From NCBI RefSeq assembly GCF_009828105.1, contig NZ_WTYQ01000002.1, positions 682,001 to 746,000 on the forward strand: a DNA stretch of 64,000 nucleotides, in the 5' to 3' direction. The notes below the pieces were generated by a model that was not told the origin of the DNA, searched no databases, and saw nothing but the letters and a program-made list of their open reading frames with translations. Positions 26,789 through 35,849 of the stretch are shown piece after piece. Numbering within the stretch: the stretch's first letter is position 1; every line of letters starts with the position of its first letter. The DNA comes from Altericroceibacterium indicum. GTDB taxonomy: Bacteria; Pseudomonadota; Alphaproteobacteria; Sphingomonadales; Sphingomonadaceae. The position numbers and the translations under genes are program-made.

Positions 26789-27483
26789 TCGCGCTCAATC
26801 GCGGGGGTGAACATATAGCCGGCTCCGCGCACCGTCTTAATAATCGCCTGACCGTCGTAAGCGCCAAGCTTCGCGCGCAATCGGCTGACCAGCACATCCA
26901 CGCTGCGGTCAGACGCGCTCGAAAAACGCTCTCGCGATTGTTCGAGGAGAAAGTCCCGGCTCACCACCCGCTGGGCGGCTTCTGCCAGAGTAAGCAGCAT
27001 ATCATATTCTGCGCCCGACAGGGGGACCTGAATATCATTCGGGGCGAGCAATTCGCGGCGGTCACGGTCAATCGTCCAGCCTTCAAAGCGGATCCGGCTG
27101 GTGCGCGGCCCGGTGGCGACTTCGCCATTCACCCGGCGCAACACAGCACGCACCCGTGCCACCAGTTCGTCGGGGCCGAACGGCTTTGACAGATAATCAT
27201 CCGCCCCCAATTCAAGCCCGACGATCCGGTCCGTTTCCTGCGCGCGAGCGCTGATAATGATAATAGGAATGGAACTGCGCGCGCGCAGCCAGCGGCAGAT
27301 GTCGAGGCCATTGGTACCCGGCAACATGATGTCGAGCACGACAAGCTGGACATCTTCGGCTTCTATAATGGGGCGCATTTCAGCGGAGGTCGCAACGCCC
27401 ACAACTTCAAAGCCGTGGTCACGCAAAGTCCGCGCAATCAGCAGGCGCAAAGGGCCATCATCTTCGACGATCAATATTTTCAT
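26785..27483 (-). CDS. OmpR-family response regulator
   Basis: The ATG at 27483 gives 232 residues starting MKILIVEDDG; longer upstream frames lack receiver similarity. The receiver has phospho-acceptor Asp51 (VVLDIML) and Lys in LSKPFGPDE. The C-terminal OmpR/PhoB winged helix spans about 130-230, with the recognition region DRSVDVLVSRLRAKLG and wing IIKTVRGAGYMF. It partners the overlapping kinase gene. It is divergent from the TonB receptor/PhoD genes across 291 bases and could regulate them, but there is no direct evidence of that. Confidence 0.92.
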   Translation of the reverse strand: MKILIVEDDGPLRLLIARTLRDHGFEVVGVATSAEMRPIIEAEDVQLVVLDIMLPGTNGLDICRWLRARSSIPIIIISARAQETDRIVGLELGADDYLSKPFGPDELVARVRAVLRRVNGEVATGPRTSRIRFEGWTIDRDRRELLAPNDIQVPLSGAEYDMLLTLAEAAQRVVSRDFLLEQSRERFSSASDRSVDVLVSRLRAKLGAYDGQAIIKTVRGAGYMFTPAIERE

Positions 27484-27673
27484 GTGCTGCCATGCTGCTG
27501 GGGTGATTGGGAGAAGGAATTGTGCATTTCCGCCAAAAGATGCAAGCCTTGCGAATAGATTGGCACAATATTCCTGCAAAACAGAGTGGAAGGAGCAAGG
27601 TCAATTTCAGCTCCTGATCGGTCGAAGCCTCAGCTCTGCTCCGCCCTAACAGTGCCATCATTGAGCCATATAT

Positions 27674-27691
27674 TCGTCACAAAAATTTCAC
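27674..27691 (+). promoter_or_regulatory. Pho-box-like sequence upstream of the TonB receptor/PhoD genes
   Basis: TCGTCAC-AAAA-ATTTCAC matches the Pho-box layout CTGTCAC-N4-CTGTCAC with five of seven bases in each half. It lies 83 bases before the receptor start. The match is imperfect and rests partly on the downstream phosphatase gene. Confidence 0.35.
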
Positions 27692-27774
27692 GGTCCCGCC
27701 ATCAACATGTAACCGATTGCGCGCAATTGGCAGCCCAGCATAATATGTTTCAGGGTCCCAAGGGGAAAATTCAC

Positions 27775-30078
27775 ATGCGCCGCCTTACTGCAATCGCCAT
27801 TCTGCTCTCAGGGGTTTCGACCCTTCCGGCCATCGCTCACGCCGAAGATGCCGCAGATGCACCAGCCGACGCGACAATGGATGACAATTCGATCATCGTG
27901 ACCGCACAAAAAATCGAACAGCGCGCAATTGACGTGCCAATGACCATCAGCGCGATGAGCGGCGAGCAAATCAAAAACCTCGGCGTGACCGATCTTGATG
28001 AATTGTCCAATTACGTTCCCGGCCTTAACATTCAGGAACAGAGCGCCAACAATCCGGGGATCGTGATCCGCGGCATTACATCAGACAGCGGCTCAGCCCA
28101 GCAGGCCCCTCGCGTAACGCTCTATTATAACGGGGTCGATATTTCCCGCTCGCGCGGCTCTTATCAGGGCATTTACGATATGGAGCGGGTCGAAGTCATC
28201 AAAGGACCGCAGGCAACCTTGTTCGGCACGGCATCAGCTGTGGGTGCAATCAGCATGATTTCCGCCCGGCCACATGAAGGGTTTGAAGGCGAAATCAGCG
28301 GATCATACGGCAATTACAACGCCAAGACGCTTTCCGGGCATCTCAACGCGGGCAATGATGTTCTGGCAGGCCGCGTCGCCTTTGAATGGCAAAAGCGCGA
28401 TGGCTATGTGAAAAACCTCAGCACAACACAGGGCGATCTATACGCCAAGGATCAATTGGGCATCCGCGCTTCGCTGCGTTACACCCCGACTGACGATCTG
28501 ACGGTTGACCTGATCGGCACCTATGACCGTCAGCGCAATTCTGGCACGCCGTTCATTTCCGGCACCTACCCCACTGCCAACGGCCCGGCCAACCCCTTCG
28601 GCGCGGCCAATCTGTCCGGATCGCCACTGTCTGGCGAAGTGCTCGGTTCTGACAAGCTCGGCCTCCACCGCGATGTTTATGATGGCAACCTGACCGTCAA
28701 TTGGGATCTCGGCGGCGATTGGACGATGACTATGGTCAATGGCTATCGCAAGTTTGACAGTGATGAAGTGTTCGATGCCGACGGGTCTGCCGCCTGGTAT
28801 CTCGAATTTGCTGAACAATCCCATGGCTGGCAGGTCAGCCACGAAACCCGCTTCGCTTATAATAGCGATAATTTCCGCGGCTCTGTTGGTTGGAATGCTT
28901 TCTACGAGAATAATTACCAGCGCGTACCTTTCTCTTCGGAAGAAGGCACCTTCCTGCAATGCGCGGCCAATCTCATTCCAGGCCTCGGCTGCATCGCAGC
29001 GGATGGCACTGTCACCGCATCACAAGCTACTGCCTTACTGACAAAAGGCGCCGCTACCGTTCTTCCTTATTCTTCGGTTTTCGAAAACAAGGGCAAGAAC
29101 TCCAGCTACTCCGCTTTCGCAGACGCCACATGGATTCCAACGCCAGCTCTCGAACTGACTGCTGGTGCGCGCTTCCTTTATGAAGAACGCAAATCCGGCT
29201 ATGTCACCAATGTTCCCAATTCGGTGATCACGGGCAGTTCGCTTATTCCCGGCCAAATCAACACCAATGGGGAAACGTTCGAAAGCAAAAGCGATTTCAC
29301 CGCATTGCTTCCGCGTTTCAACGTGCTCTATCGCATCACGCCTCAGGTCAACGTCTACGCCACCATTTCGAAGGGTCGTCGTTCTCCGACCGTAAGCCTT
29401 GCTGCTAAAAAGGTGGACGGCGTGGCCGTGCCTAACATCAATAATATTCCGGCCGAAAATGTCTGGAACTATGAAGCGGGCGTCAAACTGGCGAGCGGCA
29501 TCGTGTCCGGATCGCTTGGCGTCTACTACCAGACATATGATAACTTCCAGGTTTCCCGCCGCGACAGCGCAGGCAATACCATCACTGAAAGCGCCGGCAC
29601 TGCCAGCAACCTTGGGGTTGAAGCAGAACTCTATCTGCGCCCAACCCCCTGGCTGACCCTGTTCGGTAATGTCGGCTATATCGATGGTGGTATCGACAAT
29701 AAGGCAGCCAATGGCATCTATGCCGGCGATCACTTCCGCCTGCAGCCTGAATGGCAGTCTGCCGCTGGCTTTACTGTCGATGCACCTGTCACCGAAAACG
29801 TCCGTTTCTTCGCAACGCCTTCGGTCACCTATCGCAGCAAGATCTATTTCGAAGTGCCAAACTCCGAACTGATCAGCCAGGATGCGGTGACGCTGGTCAA
29901 CGCCCGTGCAGGTTTCAGCTTTGCTGACGACCGGTATGAAATCGCTGCCTTTGGCCGCAACATCACCAACAAGAACTACCTGCTGGATGCGGGCAATACG
30001 GGTGGTGCCTTCGGCATTCCAACCTTCATCCCGGCAGAACCGCGCTTTTACGGCGTTGAACTGACAGCCAAGTTCTGA
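27775..30078 (+). CDS. TonB-dependent outer-membrane receptor
   Basis: The ATG at 27775, preceded by AAGGGG, gives 767 residues with signal peptide MRRLTAIAILLSGVSTLPAI (cleavage after AHA). A TonB-box-like DNSIIVTAQK lies just after it. A plug domain (about 45-170: LDELSNYVPGLNIQEQS, YDMERVEVIKGPQATLFG) and a 22-strand-type barrel follow, ending in a C-terminal Phe. It belongs to the broad FecA/Fiu-like group that sphingomonads also use for organic substrates. The next gene, phoD, starts 26 bases later, so the receptor may import a phosphorylated compound or help take up products of PhoD. The substrate is not determinable by reading. Confidence 0.88.
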   Translation: MRRLTAIAILLSGVSTLPAIAHAEDAADAPADATMDDNSIIVTAQKIEQRAIDVPMTISAMSGEQIKNLGVTDLDELSNYVPGLNIQEQSANNPGIVIRGITSDSGSAQQAPRVTLYYNGVDISRSRGSYQGIYDMERVEVIKGPQATLFGTASAVGAISMISARPHEGFEGEISGSYGNYNAKTLSGHLNAGNDVLAGRVAFEWQKRDGYVKNLSTTQGDLYAKDQLGIRASLRYTPTDDLTVDLIGTYDRQRNSGTPFISGTYPTANGPANPFGAANLSGSPLSGEVLGSDKLGLHRDVYDGNLTVNWDLGGDWTMTMVNGYRKFDSDEVFDADGSAAWYLEFAEQSHGWQVSHETRFAYNSDNFRGSVGWNAFYENNYQRVPFSSEEGTFLQCAANLIPGLGCIAADGTVTASQATALLTKGAATVLPYSSVFENKGKNSSYSAFADATWIPTPALELTAGARFLYEERKSGYVTNVPNSVITGSSLIPGQINTNGETFESKSDFTALLPRFNVLYRITPQVNVYATISKGRRSPTVSLAAKKVDGVAVPNINNIPAENVWNYEAGVKLASGIVSGSLGVYYQTYDNFQVSRRDSAGNTITESAGTASNLGVEAELYLRPTPWLTLFGNVGYIDGGIDNKAANGIYAGDHFRLQPEWQSAAGFTVDAPVTENVRFFATPSVTYRSKIYFEVPNSELISQDAVTLVNARAGFSFADDRYEIAAFGRNITNKNYLLDAGNTGGAFGIPTFIPAEPRFYGVELTAKF

Positions 30079-30104
30079 AGCAGAGCGAAGACAAGGAAAC
30101 GGTG

Positions 30105-31730
30105 ATGGACCTTTCGATCAATCGCAGATCGCTCGTCAAACTCGGCATGTTGGGCCTTGGTGCACTTTCGGTGCCGGGAGCCGCCGCCATTCTGACGGCG
30201 CGGGGCTTCTCCCATGGCGTTGCGAGCGGCGAGCCGACCCAGAACAGCGTGCTGCTCTGGACGCGCTATGTCGCGCCTAATGACACCACTTTGAGGGCTG
30301 AAATCGCCCGTGATGCGGGCTTCACACAGGTTGTTGGTGGCGGAGACGTCACCGCTCGCGGAGATGCAGATCACACAGCCAAGATCACAATTGGTGATCT
30401 GCCCGCCAATAGCTGGTTCTATTACCGCTTCGTAGCACCAGATGGTTCCATAAGCCGGGTGGGCCGAACCCGCACCTTGCCGCAGGGCGATATTTCCCGC
30501 TTCGGCATTGGTCTCTTTTCCTGTTCGAACATGGGTTATGGCTGGTTCAACGCTTATGGCCATGCAGCCAAGCGCAATGATATCGATCTGATGATCCATG
30601 TCGGCGATTACTTTTATGAGTATAATCTCGGTACATATCCCGATGCAGCCCATATCGTTCCAGGCCGTTTGATCCAGCCGGATCATGAAACTGTGACGCT
30701 GGCTGATTATCGCCTGCGCTATGCTGCCTATCGCATGGATGAAGACCTTCAGGCACTCCATGCGGCTTTCCCGATGATCGCCCGCTGGGACGATCACGAA
30801 AGCGCCAATGATAGCTGGAAGGGTGGTGCCGAAAATCATCAGCCCGCTACGGAAGGCCCATGGTCGGTTCGCAAGGCTGCTGCTGAAAAGGCCTATCGCG
30901 AATGGCTTCCGGTGTCCGACAAGCCGTGGGATAGCTATCAGATCGGGAATCTGGCCACGATCTTCATCACCGAAACCCGCCTGACAGCGCGCACCAAGCA
31001 GGTCAGTCTGAAGGAGGCATTGGCCAATGGCGGCGATGTTGCCAAAGCCCTTACCGATTTCCGCGACAATGTCTGGATGGACCCATCGCATACTCTGATG
31101 GGGCAGGATCAGGAACAGTGGCTGTTTAACGGCCTGTCCAATTCCAAGAAGTCCGGCACGCAATGGCAGATCATGGCGCAACAAGTGGTGATGGGCACGC
31201 TCAGTTCACCACCAGAAACTCTGGACTGGATTCCCAAAAATGCCCCGGCACAGGTTCGGCAATTTGCTGAAATCGGTGCTGCTGCTGCCAAGGCGGGTCT
31301 CCCATTCAACTTTGACTCCTGGGACGGCTACCCCGTTGCCCGCAATCGTCTGTATGAAGCCGCATTGGCAGCCGATGCTGATCTGGTCGTACTGGCGGGG
31401 GACAGCCACAATGCCTGGGGTAATAACCTCATGCATGGCAAAAACCGGGTTGGGGTGGAATTTGCCGGACATAGCGTCACCTCACCCGGCTTTGAAACCT
31501 ATATCACAGGGGCTGCACCAGCCGATGTGGCCAATGCCTTGCGCCACGCCAATCCAGGTCTTGCCTTCACCGATACAAGCCAGCGCGGCTATGTGTCATT
31601 GGAATTGACGCCTGAGGCGGTGAACGGTGCATGGCACTTCATGTCCACTATTCGCCAGCGCGATCTGACGCTGGCCAGCAGCAAAGCCATGCGCGTGCGT
31701 CCGGGCCAGCGTGTGCTTGAAAACGTCTGA
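30105..31730 (+). CDS. phoD: PhoD-family alkaline phosphatase/phosphodiesterase
   Basis: The ATG at 30105 after AAGGAA is preferred over the GTG at 30102 and gives 541 residues. The N-terminus has a twin-arginine signal (NRRSLVKLGMLGLGALSVPG), so export in folded form is expected. A PhoD N-terminal domain (about 35-130) precedes the metallophosphatase domain, with HVGDYFYEYN, RWDDHESANDSW and VLAGDSHNAWGN giving metal ligands. PhoD enzymes cleave phosphomonoesters and diesters using Ca2+/Fe3+ to release phosphate. It forms an operon with the upstream receptor; the next gene starts 28 bases downstream. Confidence 0.92.
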   Translation: MDLSINRRSLVKLGMLGLGALSVPGAAAILTARGFSHGVASGEPTQNSVLLWTRYVAPNDTTLRAEIARDAGFTQVVGGGDVTARGDADHTAKITIGDLPANSWFYYRFVAPDGSISRVGRTRTLPQGDISRFGIGLFSCSNMGYGWFNAYGHAAKRNDIDLMIHVGDYFYEYNLGTYPDAAHIVPGRLIQPDHETVTLADYRLRYAAYRMDEDLQALHAAFPMIARWDDHESANDSWKGGAENHQPATEGPWSVRKAAAEKAYREWLPVSDKPWDSYQIGNLATIFITETRLTARTKQVSLKEALANGGDVAKALTDFRDNVWMDPSHTLMGQDQEQWLFNGLSNSKKSGTQWQIMAQQVVMGTLSSPPETLDWIPKNAPAQVRQFAEIGAAAAKAGLPFNFDSWDGYPVARNRLYEAALAADADLVVLAGDSHNAWGNNLMHGKNRVGVEFAGHSVTSPGFETYITGAAPADVANALRHANPGLAFTDTSQRGYVSLELTPEAVNGAWHFMSTIRQRDLTLASSKAMRVRPGQRVLENV

Positions 31731-31757
31731 TATTTCGCCGGAGAAATTGCGACAACC

Positions 31758-33272
31758 GTGATTCCTCGGGAAAACCTGCCGCCACCCCTTGGGGCTGAAG
31801 CAATTGCCCGCTATCAGCCCCTTGTGGACACTTCGATCGTCATCGGCACAGACAATACAGGCAAGCAGGTTACCTTCGATATCGAAGAACTGCTGGCCAC
31901 GCGCCTGCTTGTTCAGGGCAATAGTGGTTCTGGCAAATCCCACCTTCTGCGCCGTTTGCTCGAAGAAAGCGCTGGCCTTGTCCAACAGGTCGTGATCGAC
32001 CCTGAAGGCGATTTCGTGACTTTGGCTGAACCTTTCGGCCATGTCGTGATTGATGGCGCGGCTTATGGCGACCGGGAAATCACGGCTTTGGCAGCACGGA
32101 TTCGAGAACATCGCGCCTCTGTGGTTCTGGCGCTGGACGGGTTGGAAATCGAACAGCAGATGCGTTGCGCCGCGGGCTTTCTTTCCGCCCTGTTTGATGC
32201 CCCGCGCGAACATTGGTTTCCGGCCCTTGTAGTGGTGGATGAAGCGCAGATGTTTGCCCCTGCCGCGGCAGGCGAAGTGAATGAAGAAACCCGCCGCATG
32301 TCGCTCGCTGCCATGACAAACCTCATGTGCCGTGGCCGCAAGCGGGGCCTTGCAGGTATTATCGCCACGCAGCGCCTGGCCAAGCTCGCCAAGAATGTAG
32401 CCGCTGAAGCTTCCAACTTCCTGATGGGCCGTACATTCCTCGATATCGATATGGTGCGCGCAGCCGATCTCCTCGGCATGGAACGCCGGCAGGCTGAACA
32501 GATCCGTGACCTCGAACGCGGCCGCTTCCTTGCACTGGGGCCTGCCATCTGCCGCCGCCCAGTGTCGGTGCGCATTGGCGAAGTACGCACATCGTCACGC
32601 GCTGTAGCGTCCAGCCTGATCCCGCCCCCCACTTCGTCCCCGCAGGACATGGAAGCGCTGTTGATGGCAGAGCTGGAGGAAATGGCCCCTCCTCCACCGC
32701 CACCCCCACCACCACCGCAGCAGAGCCCGGAAGAGATGGAGGAGCGGATCACCGCTTTCACGCAAGTGGAAGATGATCCTGCCAACCCTCCTCCTACTGA
32801 GGAAGAAGGCCAGCATATCATCGATGAAATCCTGCGTGAGCTGGCAGCTTCTGAGGATGCAACATATCAGTCTGCGGCAGGAGTGTATCAGGATTTCACC
32901 GTGCGTTGCCGTATGCAGCGGCTGGCCGGGACCGTACTCGGCATGACGGAATTTCGCCGCCGTTTTGCTTATGCCGTTGGCGGCTTGCATCATCTGAATG
33001 AAGAGCAGCGTCAAACGGCCATGCGCCTAGGCAAGTCCGTGCCGGAAGACCTGCTTGCGCCCTATATGCTCATCGTCGCTGCCGCTTTGCTGGAAGAGCC
33101 CTGCCCTGATGATGATCGTCTGGCCCATGCCTATGGCACCAGCTCATCAGGTCGTATTCGGCGCCTGCTCGATCATTTCGAGAAAAACGGCCTGATCGTT
33201 TTGCGGACAGATTTTGGAGGGAGGCGCACCATCACTATCCCACAGCTTGGCGCGACAACGGCAGCGGCGTGA
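31758..33272 (+). CDS. HerA-like ATPase with proline-rich linker
   Basis: This 504-residue protein has an N-terminal HerA/DUF87-type P-loop domain: Walker A GNSGSGKSHLL, Walker B ALVVVDEAQMF, and GIIATQRLAKLAKNV as sensor/arginine-finger region. A linker with ten consecutive prolines (about residue 312) and many acidic residues leads to a C-terminal region. The last 70 residues (RIRRLLDHFEKNGLIVLRTD) look like a winged helix. HerA ATPases translocate DNA, often with a NurA nuclease, but no nuclease gene is adjacent. The GTG start at 31758 has a distant GGAG. It overlaps the next gene by 4 bases (GTGA). Confidence 0.75.
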   Translation: MIPRENLPPPLGAEAIARYQPLVDTSIVIGTDNTGKQVTFDIEELLATRLLVQGNSGSGKSHLLRRLLEESAGLVQQVVIDPEGDFVTLAEPFGHVVIDGAAYGDREITALAARIREHRASVVLALDGLEIEQQMRCAAGFLSALFDAPREHWFPALVVVDEAQMFAPAAAGEVNEETRRMSLAAMTNLMCRGRKRGLAGIIATQRLAKLAKNVAAEASNFLMGRTFLDIDMVRAADLLGMERRQAEQIRDLERGRFLALGPAICRRPVSVRIGEVRTSSRAVASSLIPPPTSSPQDMEALLMAELEEMAPPPPPPPPPPQQSPEEMEERITAFTQVEDDPANPPPTEEEGQHIIDEILRELAASEDATYQSAAGVYQDFTVRCRMQRLAGTVLGMTEFRRRFAYAVGGLHHLNEEQRQTAMRLGKSVPEDLLAPYMLIVAAALLEEPCPDDDRLAHAYGTSSSGRIRRLLDHFEKNGLIVLRTDFGGRRTITIPQLGATTAAA

Positions 33273-34333
33273 ACCGAGGGGCCATCCAGTCCTGGCTTGC
33301 TCACGAATGCCGCGAATTGCTGACGTTCCAGCCCAGTGACCGCCCCTGGCAAATGCCATTTAGTGCGGCACTTGCCAGCTTCATCCCCTTGTCCGTCGGC
33401 GCAGCTCTGAGCCGGATGGACCTCGGTGTCATCGGGGCATTGGGCGCGCTCACCTTTATCTATCTGCCACGATTTGCTCTGCCGCGCCGGATGCTGGCAG
33501 TGGCAGGCTGCGGCGCAATGCTGACGCTGTGCTATGCTCTGGGGTTGCTGTGCCACGTCATTCCCAGCCTGACATTGCCGATAATTTTTCTGGTGGCTGT
33601 CGTAACGACCGCACTGTGCCGCCGGTTCCAACTGATCCCGCCCGGAAGCCTGTTCTTCGTGATGACCACCGCCATTGGCGCCTATACTCCGGGCAGCCTC
33701 TCCGAAGCGCCAGTCAAAGTAGCCGTAATGGGGGCGAGTGCGGCACTGTCCTGCCTTATCGCATGGGGATACAGCCTCTATGCCTTGAAGGTGAAGCAAA
33801 TTGCGCCGGTTTCACCAGTTCCACAGACAGTAGCCGGAATCGAATGGCGCGTGCCGCTATTGACCGGATTGTTCGTTCTTCTGTCGCTTGCCGCAGCGGA
33901 TGTATTGGAGCTTGGCCGGCCCTATTGGGTCCCCGTGAGCTGCCTTGCAGTGATTCAGGGCATCAATATGCGCAAGGCCTGGAGCCGACAGATTCAGCGC
34001 AGCGTAGGCACGTTAATCGGGATTGGTGCAACCTGGATGATCGCGCCGTTTGCCCATGATCCATGGATTGTTGCCCTGGCGATTGCCTCGCTCAACTTCT
34101 GCATCGAGAGCGCCATCGTGCGCCATTATGGATTTGCTGTGATCTTCATAACGCCGCTCACCATATTGCTGGCAGATGCACCTAACCTTCATGACAGCCA
34201 CGTCTCTATGCTCATGGCTGATCGCCTGCTGGATACCATCCTAGGTGCAATCATTGGCTTTATCGGAGCGCTTTGCATTCACAGCTTCTCAAGCCAAGCT
34301 GAGCGATCGAAGAAACTGAAAACAGATCAATAA
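33269..34333 (+). CDS. FUSC-family inner-membrane protein
   Basis: This 354-residue protein has about ten hydrophobic helices in two similar halves (about 30-165 and 190-340) and a conserved YWVPVSCLAVIQG in the second half, as in FUSC/YccS/AaeB-like transporters. Relatives are linked to efflux of aromatic acids or fusaric acid. It lacks the large cytosolic domains of YccS. The GTG start overlaps the stop of the HerA-like gene. A role in exporting toxic aromatics would suit the region but is not proven. Confidence 0.75.
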   Translation: MNRGAIQSWLAHECRELLTFQPSDRPWQMPFSAALASFIPLSVGAALSRMDLGVIGALGALTFIYLPRFALPRRMLAVAGCGAMLTLCYALGLLCHVIPSLTLPIIFLVAVVTTALCRRFQLIPPGSLFFVMTTAIGAYTPGSLSEAPVKVAVMGASAALSCLIAWGYSLYALKVKQIAPVSPVPQTVAGIEWRVPLLTGLFVLLSLAAADVLELGRPYWVPVSCLAVIQGINMRKAWSRQIQRSVGTLIGIGATWMIAPFAHDPWIVALAIASLNFCIESAIVRHYGFAVIFITPLTILLADAPNLHDSHVSMLMADRLLDTILGAIIGFIGALCIHSFSSQAERSKKLKTDQ

Positions 34334-34490
34334 GAAATATTTTTCTGAATATTGACTGCTTGCCTCCTAGCGATATTGCAAATGCACGTAAGAGATTAAT
34401 TTGCTAATCCTGACATTGATAGCAAAGATTTGTTGTTGCCCATGGCTAATTTCATTTTCCTCATAGAACTCTGTTTTTATTGATGTTTTG

Positions 34491-35717
34491 ATGAACGAAC
34501 TCCCCTCTCTGCTTGCACAAACCTTTGTTAAGATACGGATATTACTATCCGCATCCATATTGCTGATCTCCATCCCGGCACAATCGACCGCGCTACCAAT
34601 TGATGCGCCTCAGTCCACCTCTCGCCAGACAACATTCAGTTCGCTTCCCTTAGAAACGGAAATCCCTGATCAGCACGAGCAACTGATCAAAGCTCACAAA
34701 ACGTGGACAGAACTGGCAACAGGCATATTCATTGTATTTTTTCTGTTCTTCTTCATGGTTACTCCACTTTTGCTGCTGCTCAGGCGAAATGCACGGAAGC
34801 TGGATAATTTAGCCGATTATGCCGAAACCATCGCCTACCATTCGGCTGGAAACCAAGGGGTGTTTGTTAAACCTCATGACCCTGAGCGACGGGCCAGCAA
34901 CGCGCTTGCATTCATTGATGCCGAACGCAGGCGGGTCGCCAGAAAGTTAGCCAAAGCTGAGCAGGATGCGGATGCTTTGAGTGAAGAACTGGCGGTTGCT
35001 ACCGACAAAGCAGACACACGCCTTCACCTGCTTCAGGAGCTTACCCAGGAATTACGCACCCCGCTCGCAGGCGTCGCTGATCTTTTGAAAGACATGGAAG
35101 ATCAAACGTCCAAACTGGAACGAGACCGCAATATTCAGCAGATTGGAGTGACGGTAAAAACACTCTCCAGCCAGGTCGAGATTGCGTCACTTCAAGCCCA
35201 TTTGGGGGGAAATGGGTTACAGCTTTTCAAAAAGCCGTTTGATCTTTCAGCCCTTCTTCAGATGATCGCAGACGAGTTTGCTGAAAAGGCATTACCGCAG
35301 GGTGTTTCCTTGAATATCGAAAATGAATGCCATTACGGGCTGATTGGCGACGAGAAGCGATTATTCAAAATACTTCTCAATCTGGCTGATTGCCTGATGA
35401 AATATAGTGGTCGCAAGCACACAATCTTGACCTGCAGGCCCTGCGGCGATGCAGTCGATAGCGCAATCAATCTGCGTTTTGCACTCACGGAATCCGGAGA
35501 AACCATCGGGCCTGAGCGCACCCATCTGCTTTTTGATCAGCGCGCTCATGCCGCCGGGAAAGATGACGCTCTGCGCAAAGCTCAGATGACGCTTACCCTT
35601 TGCCAAAAAGTGGCCCGGTCACTGGATGGCAGTCTGACATTTGACACTTCAATGCCTGGAAACCGGTCTATCATTCTGGAAATGCCTTTCGGGATAGCGA
35701 CACCGCTCCCTTCGTAA
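34491..35717 (+). CDS. Degenerate (pseudo) histidine kinase, membrane-bound
   Basis: This 408-residue protein has a signal-like N-terminal helix (about 14-36), a short outer segment and a strong membrane helix (76-98). A coiled linker (about 100-180) and a HisKA/HATPase-like region follow. The histidine box reads LTQELRTPLAG, so the phospho-accepting His is Gln186. The N box reads NLADCLMKYSG with the metal-binding Asn replaced by Cys301. The G1 and G2 glycine motifs are not recognisable. It should neither bind ATP normally nor autophosphorylate. A TTG at 34488 precedes the ATG. It lies 132 bases before a second kinase-like gene, and I infer they work together. The preceding 157 bases are AT-rich. 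Confidence 0.8.
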   Translation: MNELPSLLAQTFVKIRILLSASILLISIPAQSTALPIDAPQSTSRQTTFSSLPLETEIPDQHEQLIKAHKTWTELATGIFIVFFLFFFMVTPLLLLLRRNARKLDNLADYAETIAYHSAGNQGVFVKPHDPERRASNALAFIDAERRRVARKLAKAEQDADALSEELAVATDKADTRLHLLQELTQELRTPLAGVADLLKDMEDQTSKLERDRNIQQIGVTVKTLSSQVEIASLQAHLGGNGLQLFKKPFDLSALLQMIADEFAEKALPQGVSLNIENECHYGLIGDEKRLFKILLNLADCLMKYSGRKHTILTCRPCGDAVDSAINLRFALTESGETIGPERTHLLFDQRAHAAGKDDALRKAQMTLTLCQKVARSLDGSLTFDTSMPGNRSIILEMPFGIATPLPS

Positions 35718-35849
35718 AAGACTGAGCTGAGGCCCGAAGCCGCAACATTTTGCGCATCCACGATCATCCGCTATATCAGCAGGTATGAAGAGCAATAGCT
35801 CCGCCGGGAAGAGCCTGCGCTCAGACTGGCGATCCTTTGGGCAAGCGGG

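Noticed and set aside
31758-34333. HerA-like ATPase and FUSC genes as an anti-phage defence island
   Set aside because: HerA ATPases occur in defence systems with a nuclease or Sir2 partner, but no such effector gene is adjacent and the partner is a FUSC transporter.
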